A stretch of DNA of 64,000 nucleotides from Ketobacter sp. (GTDB taxonomy: Bacteria > Pseudomonadota > Gammaproteobacteria > Pseudomonadales > Ketobacteraceae), in contig NZ_RCHN01000046.1 in NCBI RefSeq assembly GCF_003671495.1, positions 186,001 to 250,000 of the forward strand, in the 5' to 3' direction. Made by a program: the position numbers and the translations under genes. This document shows, piece by piece, positions 51,466 to 59,520 of the stretch. Position 1 is the first letter of the stretch. The number at the start of each line of letters is the position of its first letter. The notes under the pieces are model-generated. The model made no database searches and had not been told where the DNA came from. It saw nothing but the letters and a program-made list of their open reading frames with translations.

Positions 51466-51485
51466 TGCGTACAAATCTGTACACA
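51466..51485. promoter_or_regulatory. Palindromic candidate operator upstream of the PKS gene
   Basis: TGCGTACA (51466-51473), AATC, TGTACACA (51478-51485): 8-bp arms with one mismatch and a perfect GTACA/TGTAC core, 50-70 bp upstream of the PKS start codon. Its size fits a TetR-, GntR- or MarR-type dimer; no regulator gene is adjacent. Confidence 0.4.
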
Positions 51486-51674
51486 GCAGCGGAAGCTTCA
51501 GTGGTCGTGCCGACCTTAAGAAATGAAAGGTGGTGGCCAATGCACGGTATGCCGCTTGTACAGCACCCTGGGGTGTGAGCCATCTGCGGGACGCTCCTGT
51601 TCGTTGGGTTCAAATAAAAACACGATCAGGTGCAACAGAGCCGCGTGGCCATCAGCCTGCGGTTGGCGCTGGAA

Positions 51675-51694
51675 TGATTGTTTTGATTATTATT
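51675..51694. repeat. 20-mer shared with the ahpC upstream region, copy 1
   Basis: TGATTGTTTTGATTATTATT, identical on the same strand to 56891-56910. Flanking bases differ. Confidence 0.7.
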
Positions 51695-51968
51695 TTGGGG
51701 TGTTGTTGTGGGTGTAGACAGACTTCGTCCACCGGATCGATTTGCAAATTATATTCGAATGGCGCGTCTTAGAAAGTAAAAAATTGTATATTTAGGCCAA
51801 ACGAAAATTAACGAAAACATTTGGTAATTTTTGACTTCTCAGTCATCAGTATCAAGCTTTATACGGAAGGTTACAGAACCTGCCGTGTTTCACCATTACA
51901 ATGAGGGCGGGGTCAGGCTGACCGCCTGAGACAATGATGGATCACGACATTGGGGTTTGGGATTGGAT

Positions 51969-52613
51969 ATGCGGAAACGGATGATGGGCGCTGCACTGGC
52001 GTGGTGCCTGACGGGCCAGTTGGTGGCGGCGCCAGAGGTGCGGGTGGAGGGCCTGTTCAAGGGTGCGGCCGTGCTGCAAATTGATGGTCAGCAGGTGATG
52101 CTGAAGAACGGGCGTGCCCATGCAAGCGGCGTCACACTGGTGGATGCCAACGCCCGGCGGGCCATTGTGGAAATCGACGGTCAGCAGCACGAGCTGGCCC
52201 TGCACACCGCCATCGGTGGCACTTACCAGCAGACCGACATCACCCAGGTGGTGATTCGTAAGAACGACATGAACCAGTATCGGGTGAGCGGCAGCATCAA
52301 TGGTCAAACGGTTCAGTTTCTGGTGGACACCGGCGCCAACACCGTGGCCATGAATGAAATCCAGGCCCGCAACCTGGGGTTGCTGTACAAGGTTAACGGC
52401 CGCGAATCCCAGGCGGTCACCGCCAGCGGTGTGGTGGCCACCTGGGTGGTGACGCTGGATTCCGTCAAGGTGGGGGAAATCAGTGTGCCGAACGTCAGGG
52501 CCATTGTCATTGAAGGGGCCTATCCCCAGGATGTGCTACTTGGAATGTCCTATTTGGAGTATGTTCGGATCCAGGAGCACAACAGCGTTTTGATGTTGGA
52601 GAAGAAATTCTGA
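51969..52613 (+). CDS. Exported retropepsin-like aspartic protease (TIGR02281-like)
   Basis: 214 residues: signal peptide (MRKRMMGAALAWCLTGQLVAA), a small N-terminal beta region (about 25-95) and a single retropepsin-like domain (about 97-214) with the catalytic FLVDTGANTVAM and a C-terminal DVLLGMSYLEYV that resembles the hydrophobic-Gly motif. One DTG per chain means it must dimerise. These clan AA proteases are common in Proteobacteria; substrate unknown. ATG 51969 is preferred over the TTG at 51957. Confidence 0.88.
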   Translation: MRKRMMGAALAWCLTGQLVAAPEVRVEGLFKGAAVLQIDGQQVMLKNGRAHASGVTLVDANARRAIVEIDGQQHELALHTAIGGTYQQTDITQVVIRKNDMNQYRVSGSINGQTVQFLVDTGANTVAMNEIQARNLGLLYKVNGRESQAVTASGVVATWVVTLDSVKVGEISVPNVRAIVIEGAYPQDVLLGMSYLEYVRIQEHNSVLMLEKKF

Positions 52614-52651
52614 TTTAATAGCGGCTTCCTGAATTGACCTGGGAGTCGCCA

Positions 52652-55600
52652 ATGAGCCACACCGCCAAGACCATCCTGATCGCCAACCGGGGTGAAATAG
52701 CCGTCCGCATTATTCGAACACTGGCGGATCTGGGGTGGCGTTCCGTGGCGGTGTATGCACAAGACGACGCCCACTCCCTCCATGTATTGAAAGCCGATGT
52801 GGCCGTGCCCTTGACCGGACAGGGGGCGGCAGCGTATCTCGATCAGCAGCAACTGTTGACCATTGCCCGCGAGCAGCGCTGCGATGGTATCCACCCCGGT
52901 TATGGCTTCCTCAGTGAGAACAGTACCTTCGCCCGCGCCTGTGACGAGGCCGGACTGGTTTTTGTCGGGCCAGGAGCGAGCACCCTGGAACAGTTTGGGG
53001 ACAAGGCCCGCGCCCGGGCCCTGGCGGCCGAGTGCAATGTGCCGGTGTTGAGTGGGTTGGACCAGGCCGTCAGTCTTGCCGAAGCCGAAACGTTCTTCGA
53101 TCGCTTGCCGGAGGGGGCCGCCATGGTGATCAAGGCGGTGTCCGGTGGGGGAGGCCGGGGCCTGCGGGTGGTGCGCAAACGGGATGAAATCGCCGACGCC
53201 TATGCCCGCTGCGGCTCTGAAGCACAATCGGCGTTCGGGGACGGTGCTGTCTATGTGGAGCAGTGGGCGCCCGCTGCCCGTCACATTGAAGTCCAGATCC
53301 TGGGGGATGGGGAAAACTGCGTCCACCTCTACGAACGGGAATGCACCCTGCAACGCCGCCACCAGAAAGTCATCGAGATGGCGCCCAGTCCCGGACTCGA
53401 ACCAACCCTCAAACAACAGCTCTTTGCCGCGGCGCTGGCCATGGCCAGGCAATCTGCGTATTGCGGTCTGGGCACCTTTGAGTTCTTGGTCTTCGAACAG
53501 CAGGGTGCCACCGGTTTCGCGTTCATCGAGGCCAACCCCCGCATCCAGGTGGAACACACCGTGACGGAAACGGTTCTGGGTCTGGATCTGGTGGCGCTGC
53601 AATTGGCCGTGGTGTTTGGCACCCGCATCTCCGACCTCAACCTGCACGGGTTGGCGCCGGTGGGATTTGCCCTGCAGGCGCGCATCAACCTGGAATCCCT
53701 CACCGAAGACGGCCAGGTCAAGCCCGCGTCTGGGCGCATAACCAGCTGGGATGTGCCCGGCGGCCAGGGCGTACGCATCGACAGCTATGTTTACAGCGGG
53801 TATCAAACCAGCCCCCGCTACGATTCCATGGTGGCCAAGCTCATTGTCCACAGCCTTTGGGGCGATTTCCCGGCGGCGTTGCGCAAGCTGGGGCAAGCCT
53901 TGAAGGAATTCCGCATAGAAGGCGTGGCGTCCAACTTGTCATTGTTGCGGCGTTTGGTGGCGCATCCGGCCGTGCGGGAGGACCGTGTGCACACCGGCTT
54001 CATTGACGCCCATCTGGTGGAACTGAGCGCTGCGGACGCCAGTCTGTTGCCGTCCAGCGCGATGGTGGACACTCTCTCAGCGGATGATACCCCAGGCACC
54101 AGTCCGGGCCAGTGGGTGGTTACCGAACACAGCCTGCTGGCGCCCATGCAGGGCTCGGTGGTGGAGTTGGCGGTGGCACCGGGGCAGCCTGTGGCGAAGG
54201 GCGCGACCCTGATGATCCTGGATGCCATGAAAATGGAACATGTGATTCAGGCCCCGGCCTCCGGGGTGGTGGAGGCGTTGCTGGTGGACCCAGGGGAGGC
54301 GGTAATGGAAGGCCAACCCCTGCTGAGCTTTGTGGCTGGCACTGAAGAAGATGCCGAAGCAATCCAAAGCGTTGTCGTGGACCCGGATGCCATCCGTGCG
54401 GATCTGCAGGAAAGCATCACACGCCACGGCTACGGCCTGGATCAAAATCGTCCCGAGGCGGTGGCCAAACGACGCCGCAACGGGCAGCGCACCGCGCGTG
54501 AAAACATTGCGGATCTGTGCGATGACGGCAGCTTCGTGGAGTACGGCCCCCTGGTGATTGCCGCGCAACGCCGCCGCCGAGCGCTGCAGGATCTGATGGA
54601 GAATACGCCGGGGGACGGCATGGTCACCGGTCTGGGGCGGGTCAACGGCGAGCTGTTCGGTGATGAGGCCTCCCGCTGTGTGGTGATGACCTACGATTAC
54701 ACCGTGTTGGCCGGCACCCAGGGTATTCAGAACCATCATAAAAAGGATCGCATGTTTGAGCTGGCCGAGCGGCTGCGGGTGCCGGTGGTCCTGTTCAGTG
54801 AAGGCGGCGGCGGACGCCCCGGCGATACGGATGGCCTGGGCTCTTCTGCCAGTCTGGATTGCCTGGCGTTTCTGTATTTCGCCCGCCTGTCTGCCCTGGT
54901 GCCCCTGGTGGGTATTGCATCGGGCCGCAACTTTGCCGGGAATGCGGCTCTGTTAGGTTGCTGTGATGTGGTGATCGCCACCCGCAATGCCAACATCGGC
55001 ATGGGGGGGCCGGCCATGATCGAAGGTGGTGGACTGGGTGTGTATCGGCCGGAGCAGGTGGGGCCGGTGTCCGTGCAGGCCAACAACGGCGTTATTGATA
55101 TTCTGGTGGAGGACGAAGCGGAAGCCACCCGGGTGGCGAAGCAATACCTGTCCTATTTTCAGGGTTCGGTCACCCATTGGACGATGCCGGATCAGCGCCT
55201 GTTGCGCGCTGTGATCCCGGAAAACCGCTTGCGGGTGTACGACGTGCGCGCCGTGCTGCAGGGATTGTTCGATGTGGATTCCGTGCTGGAACTGCGCAGT
55301 GGCTTTGGCAAGGGCATGATCACCGCGCTGGCGCGCATAGAGGGGCGGCCGGTGGGGGTGATTGCCAATAATCCCCAGCATCTGGCGGGAGCGGTGGACG
55401 GCGATGGTGCCGACAAGGCCACCCGCTTCATGCAGCTGTGCGATGCGTTCGACCTGCCCCTGGTGTTCCTCTGCGATACGCCGGGGATTATGGTGGGGCC
55501 GGAAGTGGAAAAAACCGCCCTGGTGCGTCACGCCGCACGGATGTTCGTCAACGCCGCCAGCCTCACCGTACCGTTTTTCACCATCGTGTTGCGCAAGGCT

Positions 55601-55951
55601 TACGGGCTGGGGGCTATGACCATGGCGGGTGGTTCCCTCAAGGCGCCTCTGTTTACGGTGTCCTGGCCCACCGGCGAATTCGGTGCCATGGGCCTGGAAG
55701 GGGCAGTGAAGCTGGGCTTTCGAAAAGAACTGGCTGCCATCACCGATCCTGAGCAGCAAAAAGCCCGCTTTGAAGCCATGGTGGCGGAGATGTATGAGCG
55801 CGGCAAAGCGGTCAACACCGCCACCTTCTTCGAGTTTGACGATGTCATCGACCCCGCGGATACCCGGCGCTGGATTCTGGCCGGGCTGCAGTCAGCCCCG
55901 GCCCCCGCGCCCCGTTGCGGTAAAAAGCGGCCCTGCGTCGATACCTGGTAA
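52652..55951 (+). CDS. Single-chain biotin-dependent acyl-CoA carboxylase (BC-BCCP-CT)
   Basis: 1099 residues joining all three activities. Biotin carboxylase (about 5-450): KTILIANRGEIAVRIIRTL, the glycine-rich KAVSGGGGRGLRVV and EANPRIQVEH. Biotinyl domain (about 495-565): AMKM with biotin-accepting K527. Carboxyltransferase (about 580-1095): RRNGQRTARENIADL, SEGGGGRPGDT, GRNFAGNAALLGCCDVVIAT, ANNGVIDILVEDEA, CDTPGIMVGPEVEKT and RKAYGLGAMTMAGG. The order resembles single-chain long-chain acyl-CoA carboxylases rather than the split AccABCD or PccAB. Start at 52652 has GGGAG 7 nt ahead. Being close to the PKS it could supply an alpha-carboxyacyl-CoA extender, but the genes are divergent and separated. 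Confidence 0.92.
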   Translation: MSHTAKTILIANRGEIAVRIIRTLADLGWRSVAVYAQDDAHSLHVLKADVAVPLTGQGAAAYLDQQQLLTIAREQRCDGIHPGYGFLSENSTFARACDEAGLVFVGPGASTLEQFGDKARARALAAECNVPVLSGLDQAVSLAEAETFFDRLPEGAAMVIKAVSGGGGRGLRVVRKRDEIADAYARCGSEAQSAFGDGAVYVEQWAPAARHIEVQILGDGENCVHLYERECTLQRRHQKVIEMAPSPGLEPTLKQQLFAAALAMARQSAYCGLGTFEFLVFEQQGATGFAFIEANPRIQVEHTVTETVLGLDLVALQLAVVFGTRISDLNLHGLAPVGFALQARINLESLTEDGQVKPASGRITSWDVPGGQGVRIDSYVYSGYQTSPRYDSMVAKLIVHSLWGDFPAALRKLGQALKEFRIEGVASNLSLLRRLVAHPAVREDRVHTGFIDAHLVELSAADASLLPSSAMVDTLSADDTPGTSPGQWVVTEHSLLAPMQGSVVELAVAPGQPVAKGATLMILDAMKMEHVIQAPASGVVEALLVDPGEAVMEGQPLLSFVAGTEEDAEAIQSVVVDPDAIRADLQESITRHGYGLDQNRPEAVAKRRRNGQRTARENIADLCDDGSFVEYGPLVIAAQRRRRALQDLMENTPGDGMVTGLGRVNGELFGDEASRCVVMTYDYTVLAGTQGIQNHHKKDRMFELAERLRVPVVLFSEGGGGRPGDTDGLGSSASLDCLAFLYFARLSALVPLVGIASGRNFAGNAALLGCCDVVIATRNANIGMGGPAMIEGGGLGVYRPEQVGPVSVQANNGVIDILVEDEAEATRVAKQYLSYFQGSVTHWTMPDQRLLRAVIPENRLRVYDVRAVLQGLFDVDSVLELRSGFGKGMITALARIEGRPVGVIANNPQHLAGAVDGDGADKATRFMQLCDAFDLPLVFLCDTPGIMVGPEVEKTALVRHAARMFVNAASLTVPFFTIVLRKAYGLGAMTMAGGSLKAPLFTVSWPTGEFGAMGLEGAVKLGFRKELAAITDPEQQKARFEAMVAEMYERGKAVNTATFFEFDDVIDPADTRRWILAGLQSAPAPAPRCGKKRPCVDTW

Positions 55952-55973
55952 TCGCGTTGCTTCAGATCACCGT

Positions 55974-56852
55974 TTACTGTAATTGCGTCAGGGCCAGGCG
56001 CACGTCGCGTAAATGACTTTGAATGCGCACACAGTTGCGGGGCCCCATGCGCCACAGCAGTTTTTCCAGGTCACTGGCGGCTTCCCGTTCCGGATCAGCA
56101 AAACGGTAGTACACGGAAGGGCGCTGCAACGCAATGGACGAGGCTTCCAGCGGTTTTACCTCCAACACCCGGTCAATGGCTTCCAGCAGTCGATCCCGGA
56201 AAGCACCCGGTTGCCCCAGTTCGCTGAAAGCCTCCTGCAGCAAGGGTGACCACGCTCTGTAATAGCGGGCCAGTACCTCCGGGTCCAGCGACACGAACGC
56301 ATCCACCAGTGGGTTCAAACGATTGAAATTGGATTCCGCCAGGACCGGTTGTTGTTCTGTGCCGGCTACGGCGAATGCGGCGATGGAAAATTCCAGTGGC
56401 CGGTTCTTCAGTGGCACTTTGCCCATGGCCACGTTGTCCACCAGCAATACCCACTTGCGAATCTGCTCTTTGGGTGTCAGCCATTGCAATAAATCCTGTG
56501 CAGCGGGCTTTGCCTCAGCCGTGCCCATGCTGAGTTGGGACAGATCCTTCACCGCGGCGCGGGTTTGTTCATCGCTTTGACCAAGGTCAGTAGGCGCAGC
56601 CACCAATTGCGGTAATCTGGTGGCAGTCGGGGGCGCGGGCTGGTCAGCGGTGGGCTTGGGTGTGGCCCCGGTGGGTGGCAGCTCTCTTAATATAGGGTGC
56701 AGTTGCTTGTCGGGGGCAGGATCTGCTGTCTGGTTTGCGACAACCGGGGCCGCAGCAGGCTCAAGGGGTTGTTGCGAATACCACAGCCAGCCCAGTCCGG
56801 CGCAGACCAGCAATGTCATCAAGATGCCAAAAACAACCGGTTTCATGTGCAA
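55974..56852 (-). CDS. DUF3014 domain protein, membrane-anchored
   Basis: 292 residues: a single N-terminal TM anchor (VVFGILMTLLVCAGLGWLWY), a Pro/Ala-rich linker (about 30-90) and the DUF3014 domain (about 90-290) with IRKWVLLVDNVAMGKVP, a YYRAWSPLLQEAFSELG segment, RLLEAIDRVLEVKP and SVYYRFADPEREAASDLEKLLWRMGPRNC. Function of the family is unknown; topology suggests a periplasmic domain. GGGAG 9 nt before 56852. Convergent with the carboxylase (22 bp) and divergent from ahpC. Confidence 0.9.
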   Translation of the reverse strand: MHMKPVVFGILMTLLVCAGLGWLWYSQQPLEPAAAPVVANQTADPAPDKQLHPILRELPPTGATPKPTADQPAPPTATRLPQLVAAPTDLGQSDEQTRAAVKDLSQLSMGTAEAKPAAQDLLQWLTPKEQIRKWVLLVDNVAMGKVPLKNRPLEFSIAAFAVAGTEQQPVLAESNFNRLNPLVDAFVSLDPEVLARYYRAWSPLLQEAFSELGQPGAFRDRLLEAIDRVLEVKPLEASSIALQRPSVYYRFADPEREAASDLEKLLWRMGPRNCVRIQSHLRDVRLALTQLQ

Positions 56853-56890
56853 ACACTCCCAAATTGGTATACTCAGGCCACCACTATACC

Positions 56891-56910
56891 TGATTGTTTT
56901 GATTATTATT
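56891..56910. repeat. 20-mer shared with the PKS upstream region, copy 2
   Basis: TGATTGTTTTGATTATTATT, identical to 51675-51694. It lies 39 bp upstream of the DUF3014 start, where a promoter would be expected, and 122 bp upstream of ahpC. Confidence 0.7.
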
Positions 56911-56947
56911 CAGTCAGAAATGGTGATTTGGAAATTTTATCAATCAT

Positions 56948-56991
56948 ATAGTAACAATCAATTTTGTATATGATCGATGAAACTTTATTAT
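56948..56991 (+). promoter_or_regulatory. Probable ahpC promoter with a partial OxyR-type site
   Basis: TTGTAT (56964-56969) and TATTAT (56986-56991) are spaced 16 bp. ATAG at 56948-56951 followed by CAAT 7 nt later and ATGA 7 nt after that fits the ATAG-N7-CTAT-N7-ATAG pattern only in part (4/4, 3/4, 2/4) and overlaps the -35, as expected for OxyR activation. AhpC genes are classic OxyR targets. Confidence 0.45.
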
Positions 56992-57031
56992 ACCACCACA
57001 TGATCGACAACAGACCTAACTAGGAGCAAAC

Positions 57032-57595
57032 ATGGCCCAGATCAATACTGAAATTAAACCGTTCACCACTATGGCTTTCAAAGACGGCGAGTTCGTTCAG
57101 GTTTCCGATACCGACGTGAAAGGCAAGTGGGCTATCTTCTTCTTCTATCCTGCCGACTTCACCTTTGTTTGCCCCACCGAGCTGGGTGACGTTGCAGACA
57201 AATACGAAGAACTGCAGAAGCTGGGTGTGGAAGTTTACTCTGTGTCTACTGACACTCACTTCGTACACAAAGCCTGGCACGATGCTTCTGAAACCATCGC
57301 CAAGATCAAGTACTACATGCTGGGCGACCAGAGCGGCACCATCACCAACAACTTTGGTGTAATGCGCGAAGGTCAGGGCCTGGCAGACCGAGCCACTTTC
57401 CTGGTGGATCCGGAAGGCATCATCCAGGCCATGGAAATCACCGCAGAAGGTATCGGCCGTGACGCCGACGACCTGATGCGTAAAGTGAAAGCAGCTCAGT
57501 ATGTTGCTTCTCACCCCGGCGAAGTTTGCCCCGCCAAGTGGAAAGAAGGTGAAGCAACTCTGGCACCTTCCCTGGACCTGGTTGGCAAAATCTAA
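57032..57595 (+). CDS. ahpC: Alkyl hydroperoxide reductase peroxiredoxin subunit
   Basis: Typical 2-Cys peroxiredoxin reducing H2O2, organic peroxides and peroxynitrite. 187 residues, same as E. coli AhpC, with peroxidatic Cys47 in FTFVCPTE and resolving Cys166 in GEVCPAKW. AGGAG lies just before the ATG. The codon choice looks biased toward highly expressed codons. Followed by a UUCG-capped hairpin and then ahpF. Confidence 0.98.
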   Translation: MAQINTEIKPFTTMAFKDGEFVQVSDTDVKGKWAIFFFYPADFTFVCPTELGDVADKYEELQKLGVEVYSVSTDTHFVHKAWHDASETIAKIKYYMLGDQSGTITNNFGVMREGQGLADRATFLVDPEGIIQAMEITAEGIGRDADDLMRKVKAAQYVASHPGEVCPAKWKEGEATLAPSLDLVGKI

Positions 57596-57613
57596 GCTGT
57601 CCCTGGTCAGACC

Positions 57614-57642
57614 TGCCGGAAGGGAGTTCGCTCCCTCCGGCA
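57614..57642 (+). terminator. UUCG-capped hairpin between ahpC and ahpF
   Basis: A 12-bp stem with one bulged A (57614-57626 with 57631-57642) closed by a TTCG tetraloop, without a T run. It may act as a partial terminator or RNA-stability element that keeps ahpF expression below ahpC. Confidence 0.6.
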
Positions 57643-57716
57643 AGTACCACGGTAACTACTTTTCAAGTAAAACCGTTATACCCGTTCAATAGCAAGACGC
57701 GCAGTCAGGTGGACCC

Positions 57717-59291
57717 ATGTTAGACGCAAACCTCAAAGAGCAACTCAAAACGTATCTCACCAATCTGAAAAAAGATATCGAGCTGGTGGCATCGCTGGAC
57801 GACTCGGACAAGTCCATCGAGATGCAGGGATTGCTGAACGACGTGGCCGCCCTGAGCGACAAGATTACCCTGAAGGAAGTGCGCAACGATGCAGAGCGCA
57901 AGCCTTCGTTTCGAGTGAACCGTCCGGGAGAAGACATCTCCGTCCGGTTTGCCGGATTGCCCATGGGGCATGAATTTACTTCGCTGGTGCTGGCCCTTTT
58001 GCACGTGGGCGGTCACCCGCCTAAAGAAGATGTGAAACTGCTGGAGCAGGCTGCGCAGCTGGAAGGTGAGTTCGAGTTTGAAACCTTTATCTCCTTGTCC
58101 TGCCATAACTGCCCGGTGGTGGTTCAGGCACTGAACCTGATGGCGGCATTGAACCCCAACGTCAAGCACACCATGATCGATGGCGGCCTGTTCCAGGATG
58201 AAGTGGAAAGTCGCGGTGTGATGGCAGTGCCCACGGTGTTCCTCAACGGTGAGGAATTCGGTGCCGGCCGCATGACGCTGGAAGAGATTCTGAACAAGGC
58301 GGACACCGGTGCCGCCAAGCGCCAGGCCGCGGAACTGAGCAAGAAAGACATGTTCGACTTGCTGGTGGTGGGTGGCGGCCCGTCCGGTGCGTCTGCCGCC
58401 ATCTATGCAGCCCGCAAAGGTATCCGTACTGGCATCGTCGCCGATCGTTTCGGCGGTCAGGTGATGGATACACTGGCCATCGAGAACTTCATCTCGGTGA
58501 AAGAGACCCAGGGTCCACAGTTGGTGGCGCAGTTGGAAGAACACGTGCGCAGCTACGAAGTGGACATCATGACCAATCAGCGGGCGGTGGGCCTGAGTGC
58601 TGACGGCATCGCGGAAGTAACGCTGGAAAACGGGGCCAAGCTTAAGAGTAAGGCGCTGTTGATTGCCACCGGTGCCAGCTGGCGGGAAATGAACGTGCCT
58701 GGCGAGAAAGAATACCGGGGCAAAGGTGTGGCGTACTGCCCCCACTGTGACGGCCCCCTGTTCAAAGGTAAGCGGGTGGCGGTCATCGGCGGTGGCAACT
58801 CCGGTGTGGAAGCCGCTATCGACCTGGCCGGTATTGTGTCCCATGTCACCCTGATCGAGTTCGACAGCAAGTTGCGCGCTGATGCTGTACTGCAGAAAAA
58901 GCTCAACAGTCTGCCCAACGTAACCGTGATTGTGTCGGCGCTGACCAAAGAAGTGCATGGCGACGGCAGCAAGGTGGTGGGCCTGGATTACGAAGACCGC
59001 ACCACTGGCGAAATGCACAAGGTGGAGCTGGAAGGTATCTTTGTCCAGATCGGTCTGGTGCCCAATAGTGCCTGGGCCAAAGGCGCCATCGAATTGTCAC
59101 CTCGCGGTGAAGTGGTGGTGGACGAGCGGGGCCAGACATCCGCACCCTGCGTGTTTGCCGCCGGTGATGTGACCACCGTGCCCTACAAGCAGATTATCAT
59201 TGCCATGGGCGAAGGTGCCAAGGCGTCTCTGGGCGCATTTGATTACCTGATTCGCTCCTCCGTAGCAGACGAGCAGACCAGCGCTGCTTAA
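57717..59291 (+). CDS. ahpF: Alkyl hydroperoxide reductase flavoprotein subunit
   Basis: NADH-dependent FAD protein that reduces AhpC. 524 residues: N-terminal double thioredoxin fold (about 1-200) with the redox pair SCHNCPVV, then a thioredoxin-reductase-like part with FAD motif LVVGGGPSGASAAIYAARKG, the redox CPHC (VAYCPHCDGP) and NAD motif VAVIGGGNSGVEAAIDLAG. Length matches E. coli AhpF (521). AGGTGG precedes the ATG. Confidence 0.97.
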   Translation: MLDANLKEQLKTYLTNLKKDIELVASLDDSDKSIEMQGLLNDVAALSDKITLKEVRNDAERKPSFRVNRPGEDISVRFAGLPMGHEFTSLVLALLHVGGHPPKEDVKLLEQAAQLEGEFEFETFISLSCHNCPVVVQALNLMAALNPNVKHTMIDGGLFQDEVESRGVMAVPTVFLNGEEFGAGRMTLEEILNKADTGAAKRQAAELSKKDMFDLLVVGGGPSGASAAIYAARKGIRTGIVADRFGGQVMDTLAIENFISVKETQGPQLVAQLEEHVRSYEVDIMTNQRAVGLSADGIAEVTLENGAKLKSKALLIATGASWREMNVPGEKEYRGKGVAYCPHCDGPLFKGKRVAVIGGGNSGVEAAIDLAGIVSHVTLIEFDSKLRADAVLQKKLNSLPNVTVIVSALTKEVHGDGSKVVGLDYEDRTTGEMHKVELEGIFVQIGLVPNSAWAKGAIELSPRGEVVVDERGQTSAPCVFAAGDVTTVPYKQIIIAMGEGAKASLGAFDYLIRSSVADEQTSAA

Positions 59292-59305
59292 CCCGGGTTG
59301 GATCC

Positions 59306-59347
59306 CCGGTGCATGGGTCATTTTGAGCGGGGTGACCCATGCACCGG
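59306..59347 (+). terminator. Long inverted repeat after ahpF
   Basis: A perfect 15-bp inverted repeat (59306-59320 and 59333-59347) with a 12-nt loop begins 15 bp after the ahpF stop. The following T-rich stretch is weak and displaced, so it may be a terminator or an RNA-protecting structure. Confidence 0.65.
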
Positions 59348-59520
59348 TGCGATTCCTCATATTTTTCATTCAAATCAGCAAAAGCCTGTCAGCACTGGGT
59401 GATCGATCACCTCGGCTGATTACCTTAAAGGGTTCGGTGTTTTTTGATTCATTTGCTATCCTTAATCGGGTACAGCGGACGCAAAACACCATCACCCACT
59501 GAGGGAACAGGGCGAACCCC

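Larger units (their letters stand above)
51417..51968. promoter_or_regulatory. Intergenic control region between the PKS operon and the aspartic protease gene
   Basis: 552 bp, GC-rich near the PKS and AT-rich from about 51670 to 51860. No gene seen. It holds the palindrome at 51466-51485, a 20-mer shared with the ahpC upstream region (51675-51694), and must contain both divergent promoters; I could not fix a convincing -35/-10 pair. GGGG 8-11 nt ahead of 51416 serves as the PKS ribosome binding site. Confidence 0.55.

Noticed and set aside
51466..51485. lux-box reading of the palindrome near the PKS
   Set aside because: The arm order (GTACA...TGTAC) does not match the lux-type CTG...CAG consensus, and there is no LuxR or LuxI gene in the window.
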